A DNA stretch of 64,000 nucleotides from Diaporthe sp. PMI_573 (Eukaryota; Ascomycota; Sordariomycetes; Diaporthales; Diaporthaceae). The notes below the pieces were generated by a model that worked only from the letters and a program-made list of their open reading frames with translations, had not been told where the DNA came from and did not search any database. Location: contig JAJTUP010000002.1 of the NCBI GenBank assembly GCA_021399435.1, forward strand, positions 1,736,001 through 1,800,000, read 5' to 3'. Both the position numbers and the translations under genes were made by a program. The stretch's first letter is position 1, and each line of letters begins with the position of its first letter. Shown here piece after piece: positions 32,386-43,943 of the stretch.

Positions 32386-35256
32386 GGTGATACGCTTGTC
32401 GGCAGTCGACTTGGGTCGAAGTTGAGAGACGCGTATAAATCGATTCAAGACTGTTTAGCAGTCTCGTCGCTGTGGAAGTTGGGAGAGCCGACGAGGGGTA
32501 GGGCGGCATAGAAGGTACCGCAGAGTAGCTATTTATTATTCCACATGCCAGCCAGCGGTGCCACACGAAAGTCACGCTGAGTCGCACGCTCTGCACCTCA
32601 ACAGGCCGCGAGCCAGTCTCGACCAGTCACTGTCACATCCATAGCCCAGACGTGTGCGCCAGCCCCTTGTTTGCCAGGGATAGGTATGGGAGCTGGGGAG
32701 ATGGGTCCCAGGTACCCAGGTACGAAGCTATTCGGATGAGTACCGGTTACCTATCATCTCGCCATGCCCGCTGTTTGACGTTGTGAGACCTGCGTCCAGT
32801 TCCAAGATTCTGCCCCTGTGGTACGTCATGGGCCGCACCCCGGTCGGGTCACTTGGTCCAGGAGCCACAATTGGGTCCTTCTCCCAGATCTGCCGTGTCC
32901 TCGTGGCAGCTCGTCATCAGCCCATCTTCAAATCACCGGCCAGGGCAGCGATTTCCGAGCGCCCTAGTCGACGCAGCAGATACACTATTTCTCACCCTGT
33001 CGCCCTGCCACCCCTGTCAACCCTCTCTGCTTCCAGCCCCAAAGCTCAACCTGGGCCCGACCTTGTTGCTCGCCAGTGAGATCATAGCTTGGGAGCTTGG
33101 GTTGCGACGCGCCCGCCCAGACCAGATAGATGTGTGGCGCCATGTCGCAGATCCCCACACCCACACCAGCCCAGAACAAACCGGTGGGCCTTCAGGGCGA
33201 TCTGATTGATAGGCCACTCCTGAAACCGCATCCACTCTCGGCTTTCTGCGGGTCCTCTCCACTGCAAGCCGCCTGCACCAGCCATGAACTTCCTTCAACG
33301 ACATGTGAGACAACATTTGACATTGCAACCGTCCTCTAACCCGCGACGAATAAGCATGGCCTGCCGAAATACAGACGTTACTTCGTGGACTTCGCGGACA
33401 TTTTATCCCCTCGAATTTTGCACTACTGCAGACTGTTCTGCGCACTTCCTGTTATTCGCCATTAATCAAAAACGCCTGAGCCCATCCATGCGATGGGCAG
33501 ACACCGGGATTGATGATCTCTCGTCACGACAGCACCATCTCTGCACATCCAGCCAATGCCCAGCCTGCCCCGATCACCTCACACGTCAGGACAGCGCGAA
33601 CCCAGCAACCAGGCCGATCTCCGGCAGTCTCATGACCCAGGAGGCCTCAGCGGTGTCGCTGCTGGCGTGCTGGCGTGTTGGGTGACCGACAAGCGGTAAG
33701 GCTACTGTAGCTGCTGCATATCATTTCCCGTTCGGGATATCCATACGCTGAAAACCTGCTTCCCCTGCATGCCTTCAGCGGCACTCATGGCGGGCTACGG
33801 ATCGGCACCCATGACGGGCACGCCCGCCTTGGCAAGATGATCATTGGTTGGTTGATATGCCCCGTATCCGACGTTGGGATCATCAGCATGAAGTAAACAT
33901 TGCCATATTCAACTTCTGAGTCACAACATGGTGAGACACTTTCCAACAACTCAGCTTCCTTGAATTTCAGGGTGGCTTTGCATCCATGCATTCAAATGTT
34001 GTTCCTTGGAGTCTTGCCAGTATCAAACTTGTGGACTATTCAAGTCAAGCAGAAGCCAAGGGCTTCAAGCAAAATGAACCAAACTCTTGCACCGCAAGGC
34101 AATGTTGATCTTCAGTCCGTACAGATGCAATCAGTAACAGAGGTCAGGACGACAACAGCATGAGCCTGCACATGCAATACATCTGAGTCAACTGCTATTG
34201 TAATCATGTTGTTGTGTCGTTTGCCAACACAAACATCCCTTGTTTTCTGACACAATTGTACTCACACAAGTCTGAGCCCCAGAAATTCACACCGAGATAG
34301 AGGGTGATAAAGAGAGTCCCAAGCATGTTCAAAGTCTAACTCGATTTTGTGTGCATGACTTCTCAGTATTATCAATCTGAAGATTTCGGGTATTCCAACT
34401 GCGATTAACACATTTGATACCATGCCAGCACTGAAGATTGACAGCATACCTACCTTTGGGAGCTCTAGTGCTTCAAGTGAACACTTGAATAGTGAGGATA
34501 GTAGATGGCACTAAACTTCAAGCTCCTAGCTACACGTCGAGGCAGAATCAGACTCTCTCGAGCCGCCACCACTGTCAGGTGTGAGCTTGACTGCAGATTC
34601 ACTTAGCACTGATTCTTAAGACTTTCTTTCAGTACTGACAGTGAGCTCTACAAGGTTTCCTAGGCGAACAGATATAATCGAGCAAAAAACCCCGGACACT
34701 CCGAGAGATTGTACTTCTCCAAATACATACAGTACTTCAAGCACGTTGGTCGAGAAGACAGTGCCAAACTGAGATGGTTGCTTACATACATCGGGCACTA
34801 TGACTGCAAACACTTCACATGCATTACTGGAACACGTACTTGCACTCCATAACAGGAATCTTACTTCCATATGGCGACATGGAAGGTAATGAAGGATCTT
34901 GAAATGAGATCTGGTGCAGTTCCAATCCTGCAAGATGGGCTCAATTGCTGAGCATTTCATCACCACCAGTGGAACCTGGGTGAAGCCACTGCGAAGTCGA
35001 ATAAACTCCTGTATGATCCCACTAGCTTGTTAATGACCAACTCCACAAGTAACCTGTGAGATGTCTCGAGCAGTCAATAGTGAATAGAGGACTCCATAGA
35101 CAAGGGACCAAGCAACACGCAATTTCCTGAGACCATTGGCGCCCACCACCCATTCTAGCAGCCTTTGCCAACAAAACACCAAGCAAGTGTCCTCAAGACT
35201 GGTCACGGACTAAAGCTATTCTTCATCTACTCATATAAAGCTCACCTATCATCAAG
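32386..35256. other. intergenic region, MARVEL promoter side and lysozyme-like promoter side
   Basis: This is a divergent interval with no supported gene. The left half is GC-rich, with paired GGTACC/CCAGGTAC motifs near 32708-32722. From about 33,800 on it is more AT-rich and consists of unique-looking non-coding DNA. Open frames such as 33284-33685 (+) and 34616-34966 (-) show no domain. Confidence 0.55.
35234..35239 (+). promoter_or_regulatory. TATAAA sequence just before the lysozyme-like gene
   Basis: TATAAA begins 23 nt before the start codon at 35257. If it sets transcription start 30 nt or more downstream, the transcript would begin after the ATG, so it is either not the functional TATA element or the leader is extremely short. 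Confidence 0.3.
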
Positions 35257-36395
35257 ATGTTCATCATTCAGATCATCCTAACCCTCCTGGCTTATAGCCC
35301 TCTTGTTGCCCTTGCGGCTCCTCTTGCGATACCACAAGCAGATGGCACCAACTTCGCTCCCTCAAAGAACCTGACAAACGAGTTTCCCGCTGCTAGCAAG
35401 GTGTACTCTGGTCCTTGGTCAAACTTCCCCGCGATGAGCAAGTGGACCAGCTTTGACAACATGGTGAGTGCCTCCAGACAAACGACCGTTCTTTGGGCCA
35501 GCTTGTTGCCCTGCCTGGACGAGAACATTTGAAGCTTGTCAAGCTTCCCCTTGACATCTAGCTGGGATTCAAGACTCATCTTGTCTGAAAAAACAGTTCA
35601 ACGCCAACCAGCAGTCGATGATTGTAGCTGGAAGCACCCAGCAGGATGGTGAGTAAAATCTTATTGTCACCCCTGGCCCACCTGGGCATCCTAGCGCATC
35701 CCCCGTAGATCGCCAGTCTGCATGAGTGGGATTTCAAACGGCAATCTGGTAGTCTTTGATCCTCTGAGAGACTTATTGGGCCCTGAAGTAACTCATCTTG
35801 GCTTCCCTTCAAGTTCAAGACTTGAAACGAAAATAGCTGACACGACATGTCCCAGTGGACGGCATCCGCATTGCCGTCACCAGCGTCGCCGGATCCTACA
35901 GCATCGATGCCCGCGTGCTGCTCGGGATAGTGATGGAGGAGAGCCACGGTGGCGTCGGTGTTGTCACCACCACAAACGCAGATGGTGTGCCCACCGGAGG
36001 CTTGATGCAGACAAGCGGCTGCCACGGCTACGACGGCCAGAACAACCTCGCCCAGGTAAGCAACAACAACATAATCCCTCTTCCCCGCCTCCTCTTTCCC
36101 TCGTCTCTTTTCGGCAATCCCGTACTGGTAATAAACTCAGGACTCACTTTGCTGACAAACATGTAACTGATCACAGGCCGACATCACCTACATGATCGAC
36201 TGCGGCACCCAGCACTACAAGAAGAACCTTGCCGACTGGGGCAACCAGAACTCAGAGCAGTCCATCTATCCCGCCCTGCGCGAGTTCAACTCGGGCAGCG
36301 TGATCGCTTCGGATCTCAGCACCGCCCCAAACGGGGTCGGCAACCCGGCCTACGTCAGTGACCTCGCGCAGCGGTTCCTGGGCTGGGTCAATTGA
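35257..36395 (+). CDS. secreted lysozyme-fold (transglycosylase-like) protein, 225 aa
   Basis: Four exons: 35257-35463, 35597-35648, 35856-36055 and 36177-36395. The N-terminus is a signal peptide (MFIIQIILTLLAYSPLVALA, cut probably before APLAIP). The mature part has the pattern of lysozyme-like/SLT domains: a helix with EES (E114-E115-S116) after VLLGIVM, then GGLMQTSG (residues about 134-141), which resembles the ES...GLMQ pair of soluble lytic transglycosylases and some fungal relatives. E115 is the likely catalytic acid. Two cysteines (C142 in SGCHGYDG and the one in IDCGT) may form a disulfide. It probably acts outside the cell on peptidoglycan or another wall glycan; the substrate is inference. 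The second exon is only 52 nt, but all joins keep frame. Confidence 0.72.
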
Positions 36396-37482
36396 AAACG
36401 GGTAAACATGGCAACATGCACTGGGAAGACTCTTTAATACGACCCTCGTTGATGTGGAGCAGGTCGCTCAGCATGGCGGAGCTATAGAAGTCTGACTCTG
36501 ATGTGCTCCGTTCTCGGGCAAGGAGGGGCGAACCGCGGCATGGAAATTTGGTATATCCGGCATTGTTTATGCAAGCCTCTTCTCTTCTTGTTCTTGTGCC
36601 TTTGTGTATTTACAGCCTACATGTCAAGCGTTTTCAAGGTCAACGTTGTGTGAGTGTTTTGGCCCTTTCAGTCTATGGGGATCGGCGTTCGGCGGTGGCA
36701 TCGTGTTGAGGGACATTGGGAAAAAGAGCTTCATCGGATCATCGTTCCATACTCGCACCTGCAGCGATTTCTTACCTTGTGGTAATTTCGTGGCTCTCGG
36801 ATTCGTTGAGCCCACGCAATCGGGCTTCATTAGAACACAAGCTAATCAAGTCCCACTCTTCCGTTTCTCTGATGAAAACACTTTGAGTGTAAAGGGGACT
36901 TTGCTCCACCTATCGCTCCATTCTGTCTCTTAAACTGATGTTTTCACAAGGGTGCACAGGAAAATTGATATCACTGGGATTGTGCCACAGCTCTTTGAGA
37001 ATTTCTTGAATTTTGTTCCGTAGCAGCTCTTGACTCTATGAGACTCTTGTCCCTTCCAATCATCCAGAGAGTTATTACCCTTGCATCCACTCAACGCCAG
37101 ACAAACAGATTGAGGCACCTGTTGACTTTCCTCTCGTGAAAATAAGCCTTTGGCAGTTTGTCGTAATGTGTGTATCTCGAAAAAATCTATCTCCCAGTGC
37201 TCATCCATATGTACACCATGTTCATACAGTACTCGGAATGTACTGGTTGCGCCGTTCGCCTGAAATGCATTTCCCCCAAAGGTCCAAAAGCTTGCCGAGA
37301 AACAGTCCGGGCTTCGGATCAAAACTTGGCAATGCTCACTCCTCGAGCTGTTCCGACATGATGCTGAGAAGTCCACCTTGCGACAGGTGATCCAGTTGGT
37401 CAGGTCGCCACGACCTCGCTGTGCTTTCAAAATGCAGTCGCCCCGCTACACTCATCCCTGTTTGATGGCAGGTGATGTAATC
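36396..37482. other. convergent 3' region
   Basis: No gene is supported. It should hold the 3' untranslated regions of the lysozyme-like gene (+) and the DUF3405 gene (-). Open frames within it, for example 36930-37430 (-), show no domain. Confidence 0.6.
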
Positions 37483-39907
37483 TTAGGTTTTCTCCGATGG
37501 GTTTTCCCATTTGATAGGATGCACGAGCATGCTCCTCAGGCACAGCCGGCCTGTGCTGTCTGCGCGACTCTCCTCTGCCTTGCCTCCACGCAACGTCCCC
37601 TCCCCAGCTCGTCCACCATTCTCACCGCGTCCGTCGTATTGGGCATAGCCTAACCAGCGACGCCACAAGAGACCTGCGAACTCGCTGTTGTAGTACCAAC
37701 TAGTGCCTGCGTGGTTGTGTTCGTTATCAAGGTCGTACGGAGAACCGCGCCCGCTCGTGCTGTGGTCTCGGCCTCCGTTGAAGGCCCAGTCGACTCTCTC
37801 AATATCCCACTTCCTATCAATGAGAACAGGGTGCGGTGCGTACACAGCTTTCATTCCGTGGTGCAATGCCATCGAGGCAGGGAACATCTCGGAAAACATG
37901 CTGTGGTGCAGACGCCATGTCTCTTCGTGCATGACCTGAAGAAGGCGTCTGGACAACCGGGAGGCTGTGACAATTGCACAGCGACGAGGTGGGACGTGCA
38001 TACTGCGGTCGTATCCAGACACGTCTTTAGCAAAGACCCAGCCGGACTCGTCTGCATCGAAGATAGGGTTCAGGGTGATCAAGTCCGCCTCCTCGCCCAT
38101 CCCACATTCGGTGATGTTCCCCCCTTTGGCGCATGTGTCTGGCATGAAACTGAAACCACGCTCCTGGGCACGGAGAGACTGGCGGCCGGGGAAAATGACG
38201 GGCCCGAAGATTGTTTGGCGGCCAGAAGCCTCGGTATCCTGGTGAACGACTTCTGTGAAGTTGGACCAGCTGCCGTGGTACTCGGGAATGTAGTACTTTT
38301 GTGAGCGCTCCCAGAGTTCGACACGGCTTTGCTTCTTGGCCCAAGATCCAAGCCGGTCGAACAGTTCGTAGTAGTTCCCGACATAGCGCATATCCATCTC
38401 CCAGTTCCAGAAGTGTTCGTACTCGGGGTGCATCATTGCGAAATGCTGCAGTGGCATGTGTGCAGAACGATAAACACCGTGGACATCTCCGTTCGATGGG
38501 TTCTCGAACGCGTCTCCAAAGTGACCGGGATACAGCAACTTCATCTGCGGCTCAGACCACAAAGAAGTGATGGACTGGAACTCGGGTGGCATATTTGAGT
38601 CGAGTATCTTCTGGACGGTTTCCGCATCCGCCCAGATCGGTTGGTCTTTGTCTTTGACATGGAGTAGGAAGTGCACGTCGTACTCCCCGCCAGAACGCAG
38701 GGATAACTCGGAGATCATGGCGCGGAAGTTTAGAATGGCCAGGTGTGTCCACTGGAACCCAACATATGTTCGAATGACGATCGCGATACGCCCGATCTTT
38801 TGCTTTGACTCGTTGCCGAGACGTGACTGAGCATCCTTCCCGCTCTCAGAATTTTCTTCGACTTCCCTGTCCTCGGGTTCGACAAATCTCGCGCGGTTCT
38901 TCTCGACACAACGCTTCTGGAGTTTCCCCCAGTTCATGTTGTGGTAGTCGATCTTTCCAGTCTTGTTCCACACGTGCTCGCTTCCTTCGCTCTCGGTATC
39001 CAGGCCCTCTCCGACACCGCCCTCCTTAAGGCTGTATCCTAAACCGTAGGGACCATATCGTCCAAATCGATCATAGCAGATGTCATCTCGGATCCCGAGA
39101 AGCTCGTATGACCCCAGTGCAGGCCTAGCGACGCCCTGGGGAAGTCCGTCATACACGTACAGGTCTGGGGGTGGAATAGTCTGTTCCTCGTCAAGGTAGC
39201 ATGTCTGCACAGGATAGTGCTTCTCCTTATATTCGGTTGACTGGTAGTCGGGCTGTGGTGCGTAGAGGGTGGGCGTCGGTAGGGCGGTGCTGAGGGAAAC
39301 AGTGATAACAGGCGGGGTGTCCGCCTTGGCCGGGAACTCAGGGACGTAGTCCTTCAGAGGCACGAGGCTCTTGATGCCATTGAAGTAGCCGTCCATGCTG
39401 CAGAGCAGGTTAGATGTCTGATAATTCAAAGTACCCAGCTCTCTATGGGACTTACTGCTTGTACTCGAGCCAGTGAAGAGGGTCTCGGCCGTTGCCATCG
39501 TCCTTTTTGCCCTCATCTTTTTTGCCCTCATCTTCTTTGCTCTCACCTTTCTTGCCTTCCTCTTTTGGCTTCTCGATGGAGAGTTGTTGCTCGATGGTGG
39601 CAGCTCCTGTGCCGAGGCCGGTCTTTGGGGTCTCAGAATGGCTGCCTTTCCTGAAGTCTACCAAATCCAAGATCCGTCCATGTCGGGTCTGCACACCACT
39701 TGAGAACAGCACCAAGCACAAGAGTACTGTGACGGTGACGGCCCATATCATGACCCGTCGGTACAGGCAGTGACTGAGCAGGGCCCGCATGGGAAACCTC
39801 GGGGACGCTTGGACTGGTAAGGGTAACATGAATTCGGATTTCCGCGAGGCCGGCGAGGACGTTCTCGAGCTTGGTTTTGAGACTGGCAAGCACGACGTCC
39901 TCTCCAT
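37483..39907 (-). CDS. DUF3405 family type II membrane protein, 788 aa
   Basis: Two exons on the minus strand: 39907-39456 and 39397-37483, with a 58-bp intron giving EYKHMDGYFNG across the join. A short basic cytosolic tail is followed by one transmembrane helix (residues about 52-70), a Lys/Glu-rich linker (about 113-137, repeats of DEGKK), and a large domain matching the fungal DUF3405 family: IGRIAIVIRTYVGFQWT, then the block NWEMDMRYVGNYYELFDRLG (about 482-501), and later DLITLNPIFD and RRCAIVTASRLSRRLL. The type II layout and acidic EMD motif suggest a Golgi-luminal glycosyltransferase-like enzyme, but no activity is known to me. The first ATG in frame is at 39907. Confidence 0.85.
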
Positions 39908-41084
39908 AGTAGTAGCCAACAAGGAGTGGGTGACTGGGTGATGTGAAGCTGCTCAGGGCGTGAGGTGGCGGAGGTGGCGAGCAGCTTCAGGAAAATCGAG
40001 CGTGACTTGACATGAATGACAGGGCCCCGTATATGTCGAGATTGATGTAATGATGCCTATGCAGGTTGAGTGCAGCCAGGCACAAGCTCGAGATGCTCAA
40101 ATGTTTGATCAACCGGAGCAGCGGAATGCTGATTGGTGATTGGGGGGACGCGCCTCGAGGCAAGCCGTATACCCGTGTGCCGTGTGAGGTGACTAGAGGT
40201 AGAAGGAGGTCGGGTTGTGCCAAGACAAAGGCAGGAGTGGAAAGAGAAGAAAAGAATCGGTTGGATATTCGAGATGGCGGAGAGAGAGGGTGAAGTCGCT
40301 GATTTGGGCCGACTTGCTTTGATCCGGTCTGATCAGAAAAGAGTGGGCAGGAGGGCAGGCGGGGCGACGAGGTGAAAAGGGAAAGCACAGGCAGAGGCAA
40401 GACAGAGACGTCGGTTGTGGCAGGTGCAGTCCAGGTGGATGGGACGGGATGGGATGGGACGATGCTGTGACGCCCTGCCGCAAGTAGACGTTCAAGGCAG
40501 CGGAAGGTAGGTAAAGTACTGGCGGGTCTTGCTTCCCACAGGGATTAAAAACCAAAGTATGAAATGCAGTACAGTATCACAGCGGACCAGACATCAAGAC
40601 GGAGCTCGAAGTCGTGCGCTCCGATGAGATGGTACGGAACTGCCAAGGGGGAAACTCTAATGCAACCGTGCAACGACGAGAGGCTGGGAGAATCTGCCGT
40701 ACGCCAATGCCCTTGGGCTGGCTGTAACGGTGGATCCGAACGGTACGGACATGGACGGAAAGCAGTAGTTGTCAGTGTAGAACCTGGTCCGTCAGTAGCA
40801 GCCCGTTTACCTACCTAGGTAGCCTACCAGACAGCCTGACAGCCAGAGCAGCCCAGAAGCGCATTGATCTCCCGCCGGGTTGGCTCGAGTCGCACGTACC
40901 GGGCCTAGGGAAGGTAGCTCCCGATCGTGCATCGCGCATCGTGCTGGTGGCCAAGTCCCGACAATGGGAGAGCTCGGCCGCATGGGACCCTCGCCAGGAC
41001 ATGCCGATCATCAAGGCAGCTCCGCCCCCGCGACATGAAGATGCTTCAGCCTTGGCTCTTATGCCGGCACTCCCCCCCTCCACC

Positions 41085-41112
41085 AGCACCAGCACCAGCA
41101 CCAGCACCAGCA
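41085..41112 (+). repeat. (CAGCAC)n / (CACCAG)n hexanucleotide repeat
   Basis: About five perfect CAGCAC units, in non-coding sequence, preceded by a C-rich run. Confidence 0.9.
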
Positions 41113-41640
41113 CCCACGCTTCCTAATACGCGGACCTGGTGTCCCATACATGACCGACTGGGTGGGGATTGTTTTCAATCCCGGCCAGGTTCGCCTGGCC
41201 CCACGTGTCTGCTACAAGCACCTCGCCCACCGTCCCATTGGCCAAGGAGCATACCAAGCAGCTCGATCACCGTGTCCCTGCGTTAGCAGCAGCCGTGGGC
41301 GACGAGTACGAGCCCGAGCCCGAGCTCGAGTACGACTTGCGAGTATTGGTCCGACCAAGATACCAAAATCTCACGAGGGACGCCAGGCGGGCACGAGATT
41401 GCTTGTGCCCATGCAGGCGAGATTTGTGTGTACTTGTGTGCTTTCAAGGTCGTGCAGGGCGGCGACACGGCATGAGGGCAATGCCTTGGTAGTCAACAAA
41501 CTTTAACAAGTCAAGTATAGCCGCATTGTGGATCCAGGTCCTGCGGGCTGAGGAGACATGCAACTATCTCTTGTAACTTAGGCAAGTGACGGCCAACCAC
41601 ACTGCAACAGGCGGAAAGACGAGAGCAAAGCAGGGAACCC

Positions 41641-41677
41641 GGGGGTCCCAGAGGGTCCAGAGGGTCCAAGGGGTCCA
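41641..41677 (+). repeat. GGGTCCAGA tandem repeat
   Basis: Four imperfect 9-bp units of GGGTCCAGA type. Confidence 0.8.
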
Positions 41678-43943
41678 ACTGTCGTCGTTCCCAAGGCGAG
41701 GAGGCTCTTGGTGCCAAGCCACTAATGCCGATCGGGGCGCGCGCTGGGCTGGCACGCCCCTGCAGCAAAGCTGGGGGGGGGGGGAGAGGTACATTAGCGC
41801 TAACAGACCCCGGCAGCCCCACTATGTTAAATAGGCGAGACATGAGCTTAGATCTGTTACTGGATCTGCCTGTGCCTGACATGACTTGACATTGGCCATT
41901 CCGAAACAACCGATGGGGTAGACTAATTCTTGTCAGGGTTGGAGCATCACCCTTCTAGAAAGCCTGTCACGGTCCGTTGCGATAGAGTTCTGATGCGCGC
42001 CTGCCCTTGTCGCCCTCACCTACAAGATCCGCCCTGCAGCCGCTCTCGAGGCCCAGATTGCAGATTGGCTTGCATGCTCGGCCGCTCGTCGGCAGCACCT
42101 TGATCGGCGGCGGGGGCGGAGGGGAGGGAAGGGCACACGCCACTGCACGACTCCCAAGGGTTGTGAAACATGCGTTAACCTGCCGAGACTCGGGCTCGTG
42201 CCGCAGATTTTGTTTCAAACTTAGGCTCGAGCAAGAGAACCGACCACTACCCACCCACACATGTCCGCGGCTCTGTTTGCCAGTCTGTCTTGTCTATTAA
42301 TATCGTCGCCACCTGTCGCAGTGCTTGAAGATCCCAGTTTCGACTGCCAAGCCATGCAATCGTCCCTTCTTTTGCAGTTGTTTACACTTGGGGTGGATAC
42401 CGGTCCATGCACACTTCCCCTGCACTGACAAATTCCATGTGCATCTTCAGACCAGCCGCCGGCTCGTGACGTCAACCAGGCAGGCCAGGGAGGTTCCAGA
42501 GCAACTTTACTCTTAGCCGGCTTCTGACACAGGGCTGCACTCCCTCCCGTACAGCCGGCGAACGAGTCAGCGAGTTGAAGATGAGAACACCACTTGTTGT
42601 TTCCCGGTCGAAGCAACATGTTCTCATCGGATGGCAATTACACACGTAGGCAGGATGAGAGTGGCACACCGCAGCATCTATGTGCCACTCGGTCTGTACT
42701 ACTCGGCCCCTCACAATCCGGCCAGTACGTTGTGACCCTGTGCACACCAGCATCCTGTCGGGCGACGGATATTGCTATCTTTCTTATTTGGCAGCACGTT
42801 GCGCAAATCTCGAGAACAAGATTGCAATATTCCTTTGCACCGCCTTGGGCTGCTGTTAGCTGAGCCATCTGTCACAGACCGTGGACCGCTTCTGATTTCA
42901 CAGGCACTCGATTCATCCGGATACTCTCCCAACCGAGCTGCCGACGGCCATGCTCTGCAAATGTCCCGCGTTGTCATGTGCTCTGATTAGACGAATCCAT
43001 CTTTCATCTGAATTCCTCTCACAGGTCGAGCACCCAGTCCCAATGTTGCGGGAACCCCAACTTGGTATCAAGCCAGCCTCTTCAGACAGACAGACGGACA
43101 GACAGCCAGTTGCACACCTGGTTTCCCAATCAGCGATGTTGACGCGAGGTCCGGTCCGAAGGCACAACACAGAACACTACGTGTGATGGTCTTCTCAATT
43201 CGTACGGCAATAGGATAAAATCACAATCAGCACGGCAGTCAGGTCTGCGTGAAACTGCCTGCCATGTCAAAAGGCGGGAAAACAATCCGAACGGATCAAG
43301 GCCCACGGGCCACCACAATCTCCGCCTTGGGTGCCAAAGGGCGTCGGTAGACGTGGTCGCGGTTCACATTCCATCACACACGACATACGACACTCAGCGT
43401 AGCCGGGCAGTCTGCTACCCGTCGGCGGGCTTCGCAAGATGGGTTGATGCACTGCGCGCAACGATCAGCAGGCTTTTGTTGCAAAGGACAAGCGTAATTA
43501 TTGTTTCGTTACTCGTTATGCTCTCGGCCTGGTGTGCCCACTTCAGCAACCTCTGCCACTGAAGCCTTAGACAGAGATGTCTCGTCTCAGTCGTCCCCAC
43601 TTACGCTTGCTCGAATCTTCAAAATTCCACCCTTGCTTTGGGTCTTGGGTCATCGGAATTGGTTCATAACTCTAGGGAGTTGGAATCTGTCTGAGCAGGT
43701 ACTTGGTCCGAGTATCATCTCATCTTGAGTGTCCCGAGCCTCAGTTACTTTTTCAAACTTTCACGGCAGCATGGCCTCTCGGATGTTTCGTCACCAGATG
43801 AGCAAATGGCCATGGACTACTGTCATGGCATCACTGATTTCATCACGATCTGCCTGCAGGCGGCTCTGAACCGACTCGCTCGCCATGGCCAGAGGATGGT
43901 AGTCCCGTGTAAACTCCAGAGCTTGCACACCATAGTTTGCCTC

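Larger units (their letters stand above)
39908..43943. other. intergenic region upstream of the DUF3405 gene and downstream of the MFS gene
   Basis: No gene is supported. Features seen: a GGGAT/GGGAC repeat near 40440-40460; a perfect TACCTAGGTA palindrome at 40811-40820; a CAGCAC array at 41085-41112; GAGCCC/GAGCTC repeats near 41310-41330; GGGTCC(A)GA repeats at 41641-41677; and a G11 run near 41774-41784. Open frames are short and without domains. Confidence 0.55.

Noticed and set aside
39398..39546. Upstream in-frame extension of the second DUF3405 exon (MRAKKMRAKK...)
   Set aside because: It is an out-of-frame reading of the Lys/Glu stem; the spliced model with the transmembrane anchor is better.
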